Shown here in pieces: positions 52,628-57,252 of a DNA stretch of 57,252 bases (the stretch's first letter is position 1; each line of letters starts with the position of its first letter). The notes below the pieces were generated by a model. That model saw only the letters and a list, made by a program, of their open reading frames with translations. It searched no databases and had not been told where the DNA came from. Source of the DNA: Roseivirga echinicomitans (GTDB lineage Bacteria; Bacteroidota; Bacteroidia; Cytophagales; Cyclobacteriaceae); contig NZ_LRDB01000014.1 of the NCBI RefSeq assembly GCF_001592935.1, positions 1-57,252 on the forward strand, written 5' to 3'. A program made the translations under genes and the position numbers.

Positions 52628-52663
52628 AAAAAGGGTCGATTTCTTACGAAATCGACCCTTTTT
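52628..52663. terminator. Strong bidirectional terminator, suf operon end
   Basis: Perfect 16-bp stem AAAAAGGGTCGATTTC / GAAATCGACCCTTTTT with a four-base loop. It serves the suf operon (+) and probably the convergent small-protein gene (-). Confidence 0.93.
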
Positions 52664-52681
52664 GTTGTTGTATCAGTTGGG

Positions 52682-53071
52682 TTATAGATCCAATCGATAA
52701 ATGAAAACATTGTTTAACTCTGCTAAGAAATCGCAAGCATTTACAATCGTTCTCAATTGCTTATTTGCCATTTGTTCCAAAGTGTGAATTGGCGCCTCCA
52801 AAAGTAAATTATTACTTCCGTCATAAATCATGATCATTTTGATCAGCTCAGGCTTGACGTTACCCTGATCATCAACAACGAAATCTAATTCGTAATCCAT
52901 CAAGTTCAACTCATGTTTTACTTCAGAGATTAATTGAAAGGCTTCTTCTTTCGTTAATCTTTCATTGTCAATATTTTGTGCCATTGACATTGTACTTATG
53001 CCTAAAAAAAGGCAAATCATTAAAGGGATTCTTCTCCCTAAATTGTCGATTGTGTTGTTTATTGAGTTCAT
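52682..53071 (-). CDS. Small secreted protein, copy A
   Basis: 129 aa, with a signal peptide (RIPLMICLFLGISTMSMAQ). The mature part is a compact alpha/beta domain (LTKEEAFQLISEVKHELNL, YELDFVVDDQGNVKPELIKM). It is not a recognised family. Closely related to 53314-53706, including the leader sequence, so the pair arose by tandem duplication. Exported to periplasm or outside; function unknown. Confidence 0.8.
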   Translation of the reverse strand: MNSINNTIDNLGRRIPLMICLFLGISTMSMAQNIDNERLTKEEAFQLISEVKHELNLMDYELDFVVDDQGNVKPELIKMIMIYDGSNNLLLEAPIHTLEQMANKQLRTIVNACDFLAELNNVFIYRLDL

Positions 53072-53097
53072 GACCTTGTGTTTTTAAGTTTAACATT

Positions 53098-53115
53098 ACT
53101 GCTAACAAAAGCAGT
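53098..53115 (-). promoter_or_regulatory. Leader hairpin of copy A
   Basis: On the minus strand ACTGCT-TTTGTT-AGCAGT, 27 bases before the ATG. The matching leader of copy B has a compensating base-pair change, which supports a selected RNA structure. Confidence 0.5.
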
Positions 53116-53254
53116 TGACCTACCCCTTTTTGACAACCCATACATCAACTAGTTTAACTTACTGATTAACAATTGCTTGATTTAACATTTATTAGGAAAT
53201 CAACTTAAATTATGTTCAATAACGTACACAATGACTCTTCATGAAATTCATAAA

Positions 53255-53296
53255 AAACAAAAGAGGCCACTTCATATGAAGTGGCCTCTTTTGTTT
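53255..53296 (-). terminator. Terminator after copy B
   Basis: A 42-bp perfect palindrome, centre 53275/53276, with AAACAAAAGAGGCCACTTCA as one arm. It follows the stop of copy B by 17 bases and precedes the copy A leader. Confidence 0.88.
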
Positions 53297-53313
53297 ACTA
53301 CTAATTCTACTGA

Positions 53314-53706
53314 CTATAAATCTAATCTATAATAGAAGGTGTTATATGATTCGATTAAGAAATCACTTGAGTTTACTAACCTTCTTAACTCCTTGTTGCT
53401 CATTTGTTCTACGGTGTGGATTGGAGCTTCTAAAAGCAACTCGTTATCCTTGTCGTAAATCTTGATGACCTTAATCGGAGAAGGCTTAATGTTACCTTCG
53501 TCATCAATTACGAAATCCAATTCGCAATCATTTTTCAGATTCAAATCGTGTTTTACTTCTGAAATCAATTCAATAGCTTCTGCTCTTGTTAATTTTTCAT
53601 CAGCAATTTCTGATGCCATTGAGATTGTACTTATGCCTATCAAAAGGCAAATCATTAAAGGAATTCTTCTCCTTAAATTGTCGATTGTGTTGTTTATTGA
53701 GTTCAT
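53314..53706 (-). CDS. Small secreted protein, copy B
   Basis: 130 aa from the ATG at 53706, the position equivalent to copy A (an upstream start at 53745 would run through the leader hairpin). A signal peptide (RIPLMICLLIGISTISMA) and the same domain (LTRAEAIELISEVKHDLNL, CELDFVIDDEGNIKPSPIKV, APIHTVEQMSNKELRRLV). No known family. Function unknown. Confidence 0.8.
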   Translation of the reverse strand: MNSINNTIDNLRRRIPLMICLLIGISTISMASEIADEKLTRAEAIELISEVKHDLNLKNDCELDFVIDDEGNIKPSPIKVIKIYDKDNELLLEAPIHTVEQMSNKELRRLVNSSDFLIESYNTFYYRLDL

Positions 53707-53733
53707 GACCTTGTTGTTTTTGAGTTTAACATT

Positions 53734-53751
53734 GCTGCCGACCAAAGCAGC
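53734..53751 (-). promoter_or_regulatory. Leader hairpin of copy B
   Basis: On the minus strand GCTGCT-TTGGTC-GGCAGC, corresponding to 53098-53115. The outer A-T pair of copy A is G-C here, a compensatory change. Confidence 0.5.
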
Positions 53752-53944
53752 TGACCTACCTCCTTATGACAACGCTTATGCCAAATAATATATACAATTG
53801 ATTATCAGCTATTTATATTGTGTTTTACTTAAGGAAACAGACTCATTTCCGTTCACAACCGTACACATTTGTTCGATAGTGTCACAATGAAACTTTTATC
53901 GATTTCTATCGTCCCATTAGGAACATATAAGGGAAAGAAGAATA

Positions 53945-53970
53945 AAAGAGCCTATCCCCATAGGCTCTTT
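53945..53970 (-). terminator. Terminator of the lipoprotein gene at 54044
   Basis: AAAGAGCCTAT / ATAGGCTCTTT with a 4-base loop, 74 bases after the stop at 54044. T-rich flank on the minus strand. Confidence 0.85.
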
Positions 53971-54043
53971 ATAAGACTTGAAAACAAAAAGTTTCCAAGT
54001 CCTCCCCTCAACACAAAGTGTCTTTTATAAATTAATTTCCTTG

Positions 54044-54484
54044 TTATTTCTCTAGGCTCACCGTATAGTTCCCGGAAGTTCCAGCTACCACTCCACCGCC
54101 AGAATGTGTAAAACTGAATTTAAACCTAGTCACACTCAAATCTAGAATAGTCACTTCCTCACCTGTGTCTAAATTAATACTCCCAGCAACCTCACTTACC
54201 CAAGTCCAGGTGCCTGTAGCTCTGAATAGATTACCCCCATTGATTGTAGTATAGGTACCATCAGCGAATGAAATTGAAAAGTCTGGATAATTCAAGCTCA
54301 CATCTTGACCATCCAAAGTGATTTGCCCATTGACACCATAGATCCAGTCCCCAGCTAATTTCTCAAAAGCCAATTCTTGATTTATTAGCCCATTAGGGTC
54401 TACTGTTCCACATCCTATAATGATCATAACGATTAATACTAAGGCACTCAGGGTTTTGGTTCTATTAATTTTCATAACTCTCAT
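54044..54484 (-). CDS. Lipoprotein, lipocalin-like (hypothetical)
   Basis: 146 aa (143 if the third-codon Met is used). Lipobox IIGC and a mature beta-rich domain (LAGDWIYGVNGQITLDGQDV, LFRATGTWTWVSEVAG, LDLSVTRFKFSFTHSGGG). The pattern resembles small lipocalin-like lipoproteins of Bacteroidota, but no motif fixes the family. The ATG overlaps the stop of the giant T9SS gene upstream (ATGA), so the two are translated together. Confidence 0.75.
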   Translation of the reverse strand: MRVMKINRTKTLSALVLIVMIIIGCGTVDPNGLINQELAFEKLAGDWIYGVNGQITLDGQDVSLNYPDFSISFADGTYTTINGGNLFRATGTWTWVSEVAGSINLDTGEEVTILDLSVTRFKFSFTHSGGGVVAGTSGNYTVSLEK

Positions 54485-57252
54485 TTTTTGATCATGACCT
54501 TTTTCCTTACAACTGACCTACCATCGCTAAACTGAACAACATAAATACCGCTGTTATACTCAGAAACATCCAATTGCAAATTTCTCTCTGTAAATGCTTT
54601 CCTACTAAACATTGGTGTACCCGATATATCTACCACTTCGACATCAAGCTTTATTGCTCCTAGTTCTGATAAGTCAATATTGATTATTCTATTTGCCGGG
54701 TTAGGGAATACGTTGATCGATTCTGGTTTGATTTCACCATCATCTACTCCCGTGATTATCGCCCCTTCACCAGATACATCTACCGAAATGGTGCCTGCAT
54801 TGGTGATAAACTGGATTGTTCCTGCATAGATTTTCACTTCCATTGGTTTAAAGCCGAAGTCGATGGTTCTGCTTTCACTTGGATTTATTATGATCCCTGT
54901 AACGGTTCCAATAAAGCCTTCTGGAAACAACACACTGTTGACGACTAATGCTGCTTCTCCATCATTATGGATGGTAATATCAAATTTGCTTGTTAGGCCT
55001 AAATCGGTTACTGGAATATCAATATTTGAAGTAATTCGAAGTTCTGGCTCTTCCACATTGGTAATCGTAATGGTAAACACTTTTTCGAAAGCACCTCCTC
55101 TACCATCGTCAGTTTTAACTCGGATGCTATAACTTGTTTTGGTTTCGAAATCGAAGACTGATGCTGTTTTTAAGCTTGGGCCATCAATGATGAACTGTGC
55201 ATTGTCCGTACTGCCCGTTCCCGTAACCAAGCTATAAATATGCCCAGTAGATTGATCTGCATCTATTGTAGTGAAACTTCCAATCACTGCTGCTACTTGA
55301 TTATTCTCCGTAATACTGGATGAACTAATGGTGATGTCTGTTGGTGGTAAGTTCGTCATGTACACCTCACCTGTAAATGTTGCTGACAATGGATTATTGG
55401 CGGTATCTACAATAGATTGATCATTCTTCAGGTTCAGGCCAATGGTGCCTTCTCCAGAAATTCCATTGAGGCTTATGTCATAGGTTTTGGCATCTACCTG
55501 TGTAACGGTGTTTAATGTTCCTGTAGCGGTGCCAGTCAATATCACTTCAAAGTCAGTGAGGTCTACACCCGTCACATCTTCTGAGAAGGTTGCTCTAAAA
55601 CTGACCAATGCACCTAGTACTGGATTGCTATCTTTCCTTGTAATGGAAACTCCTGTTGGCGCTGTAGCATCAAATGCTGTAGTTAAAACACTACTTGCTT
55701 TATTGGCATTCCCAGGGGCATCAGTGACATTATTGGCTGGAAGACCCACCGTCACTGTACCATCTGCTCCTGGAGTAATTTCCACCGTCCATGCTTTTCC
55801 TGAAATTGTTTCCACCAAATTACTAGCCGTACCATTGGTCACTTGAATATCACTAATTGCAAAGCCTGTGACTATTTCCTCAAAGCTAATATTCACCTCA
55901 AATTTGATGTTCGTCAATGGGCCTACAGCGGTAGTCAAAGTTGCTGTTGGTGATACACCATCAACCAATACCGCAGCGGTTGAGGCCACTTGGTTTAGGT
56001 TTAACAAAGCATCTGTGCCAAATGAATCTTGGATTGTTCCTCCATTAAGGTCAATACTTGTCCCTAATGCTATCCCATCATTGTCTAAATCTCCCTCCGT
56101 AATTGTATAGCTGAATATTGCCGTGTTACTATTGCTTACAGCAGCTTTTAGATTCGCTGTCTTCATACTTGCCCCAATCGTAATTGGAATGCTTGGCGTG
56201 CCTGTAGTACTAATGGCCAAATTAAAAGTTACGGTTAAGTCTAATCGATCTCCTATGTTATAAACCTTGTTTAAAGGCACAGCTACTGCTGTTACAATAC
56301 TTGCATCAAGCCTTGTAATTATTCTAGTTGCTTGAATTGCTGCATTATTAGCCAAATCGCTAACATCTGCTGTAACGGTTTCTGTGGTATTAATAACAGC
56401 TATATCTGTCTTTGGTACCGTCAGACTCCATTCATTATTTACTACAGTAGTGGTATATGTTTTGTTGTTCAAGCCTATGGTCGCTATTTGACCATCCTCT
56501 ATTCCTGTTGTCGTGCCTGAAATAATTTGATCAGCTGATCGCTCTAAAAGATCTACCACATCATCAATAGCAATTATAGAAATATTGATTGTTGGCTTGG
56601 TCTCATCATTCGTTATGCTTAACTGAGTTGCCGCTGTGTTACTATTACTCGATGCATCAGTAGCTTTTCCCGCTGCTACATCGACTGTAGTTATACCATC
56701 TCCTACTGGCGTGATAGTAGCGGTATAAACTGTGGCGCTGGCTGCATTAAAGTTACTAACGGCACCATTGCTCACCGTAATATCTCCGATCACAAAATTT
56801 GTAACAGCATCAGAGAAGGTAAAGGTAGCTGTAAACGCTCCAGGGTTTGGGCTTGTAGCAATAGTGCTAATAACCACCGTTGGACGCTTGGTGTCAATCG
56901 TGAAGTTTCCAGAATCAGTAGTACCTGCTCCAATATTACCTGCATTGTCTGTTACTCCGGTATTCGCTACAGTGAACACATTGGTCGCAGCCTCCAAGTC
57001 AGCGGTTGGGGTAAAGGTAGCTGTGTAAGTCGTTCCTCCATCGGCTGAGCTTACCGCGGTCATCGTCCCGTTTGGAATGGTAATATCAGCATTGGCAAAG
57101 CCGGTCACTACTTCTGAGAAAGTGAAGGTTACCAATGTTGTTTCCCCTACCTTCAAAGCTGCATCTGCAATAGTGATAGCAACAGTAGGTCTTTTGGTAT
57201 CGATTGTGAAGTTTCCAGAATCAGTAGTACTTGCTCCAATATTACCTGCATT
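54481..57252 (-). CDS. Giant T9SS-exported adhesin-like protein (5' end cut by window)
   Basis: At least 923 residues; the frame continues past the window edge. It contains repeated bacterial Ig-like domains of about 100 residues (DTKRPTVVIST, FTFSEVVTGFANADITI, GVTDNAGNIGAGTTDS). A cadherin-like domain (ENNQVAAVIGSFTTIDADQ, YSIRVKTDDGRGG), a choice-of-anchor/ASH-like domain and a C-terminal sorting domain of the T9SS type A follow (INVFPNPANRIINID, ending in SVVRKKVMIKK). Exported across the outer membrane and attached or released; probably an adhesin. It is followed by a coupled lipoprotein gene. Confidence 0.93.
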   Translation of the reverse strand, partial: NAGNIGASTTDSGNFTIDTKRPTVAITIADAALKVGETTLVTFTFSEVVTGFANADITIPNGTMTAVSSADGGTTYTATFTPTADLEAATNVFTVANTGVTDNAGNIGAGTTDSGNFTIDTKRPTVVISTIATSPNPGAFTATFTFSDAVTNFVIGDITVSNGAVSNFNAASATVYTATITPVGDGITTVDVAAGKATDASSNSNTAATQLSITNDETKPTINISIIAIDDVVDLLERSADQIISGTTTGIEDGQIATIGLNNKTYTTTVVNNEWSLTVPKTDIAVINTTETVTADVSDLANNAAIQATRIITRLDASIVTAVAVPLNKVYNIGDRLDLTVTFNLAISTTGTPSIPITIGASMKTANLKAAVSNSNTAIFSYTITEGDLDNDGIALGTSIDLNGGTIQDSFGTDALLNLNQVASTAAVLVDGVSPTATLTTAVGPLTNIKFEVNISFEEIVTGFAISDIQVTNGTASNLVETISGKAWTVEITPGADGTVTVGLPANNVTDAPGNANKASSVLTTAFDATAPTGVSITRKDSNPVLGALVSFRATFSEDVTGVDLTDFEVILTGTATGTLNTVTQVDAKTYDISLNGISGEGTIGLNLKNDQSIVDTANNPLSATFTGEVYMTNLPPTDITISSSSITENNQVAAVIGSFTTIDADQSTGHIYSLVTGTGSTDNAQFIIDGPSLKTASVFDFETKTSYSIRVKTDDGRGGAFEKVFTITITNVEEPELRITSNIDIPVTDLGLTSKFDITIHNDGEAALVVNSVLFPEGFIGTVTGIIINPSESRTIDFGFKPMEVKIYAGTIQFITNAGTISVDVSGEGAIITGVDDGEIKPESINVFPNPANRIINIDLSELGAIKLDVEVVDISGTPMFSRKAFTERNLQLDVSEYNSGIYVVQFSDGRSVVRKKVMIKK

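Overview
The window reads as chromosomal DNA of a marine or environmental Bacteroidota (order Cytophagales, Roseivirga/Fulvivirga-like; lineage is inference). Evidence: promoters of the Bacteroidota type (TAnnTTTG -7 boxes before tRNA-Arg, the suf operon and a tRNA-like RNA), few Shine-Dalgarno sites, a type IX secretion (T9SS) C-terminal sorting domain, NtrC/NtrY-type two-component genes beside FtsX/MacB-like permeases, and many lipoproteins.

Layout. 1-5930: a truncated FtsX-like ABC permease divergent from a sigma-54 response regulator, a DUF2071 gene and an NtrY-like kinase. 5990-6900: about 145-bp tandem repeats interrupted by a GIY-YIG nuclease gene. 6957-11908: an AsmA-like membrane protein, an NhaP antiporter and a GH36-like alpha-galactosidase lipoprotein. 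11962-15180: a cell-envelope cluster with a membrane protein, two L,D-transpeptidases and an abundant-looking coiled-coil lipoprotein that ends in Arg-Arg-Lys, reminiscent of Braun lipoprotein. 15448-24653: a carboxymuconolactone decarboxylase/MarR pair sharing a palindromic operator, a tricorn-like protease, two DUF2461 paralogues and an aldo/keto reductase.

24755-41132: a 16.3-kb integrative element in the 3' end of tRNA-Arg(UCU). It has 26-bp att repeats, 22-bp arm-type repeats at both ends, a tyrosine integrase, an excisionase-like HTH protein and a Rep-like protein. The cargo is a defence block: a type I restriction-modification operon (hsdM, hsdS, hsdR) with three extra genes between hsdS and hsdR (two membrane proteins and a uracil-DNA-glycosylase-like protein), a coupled HNH nuclease at its end, a GIY-YIG-like gene in front of it, and a divergent putative AbiC-type abortive-infection gene. 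hsdS carries a G8 tract that could make it phase-variable.

41133-45367: REP-like palindromes, a beta-propeller lipoprotein, a 3' remnant of mnmE, a fadD-type acyl-CoA ligase and a self-contained transcription unit for an unusual 117-nt tRNA-like RNA. 45368-52611: an Lrp/AsnC regulator and the SUF iron-sulfur assembly operon (sufB-sufC-sufD-sufS-sufE-DUF59-bacilliredoxin), which has a four-helix-bundle gene between sufB and sufC and the remnant of a second one between sufE and the DUF59 gene. 52682-57252: two duplicated small secreted proteins with conserved leader hairpins, a lipoprotein, and the C-terminal part of a very large T9SS-exported protein with Ig-like and cadherin repeats.

Most promising items: the lipoprotein/L,D-transpeptidase cluster as a candidate outer-membrane-to-peptidoglycan tether; the atypical tRNA-like RNA; and the composite type I restriction operon with a phase-variable specificity gene.
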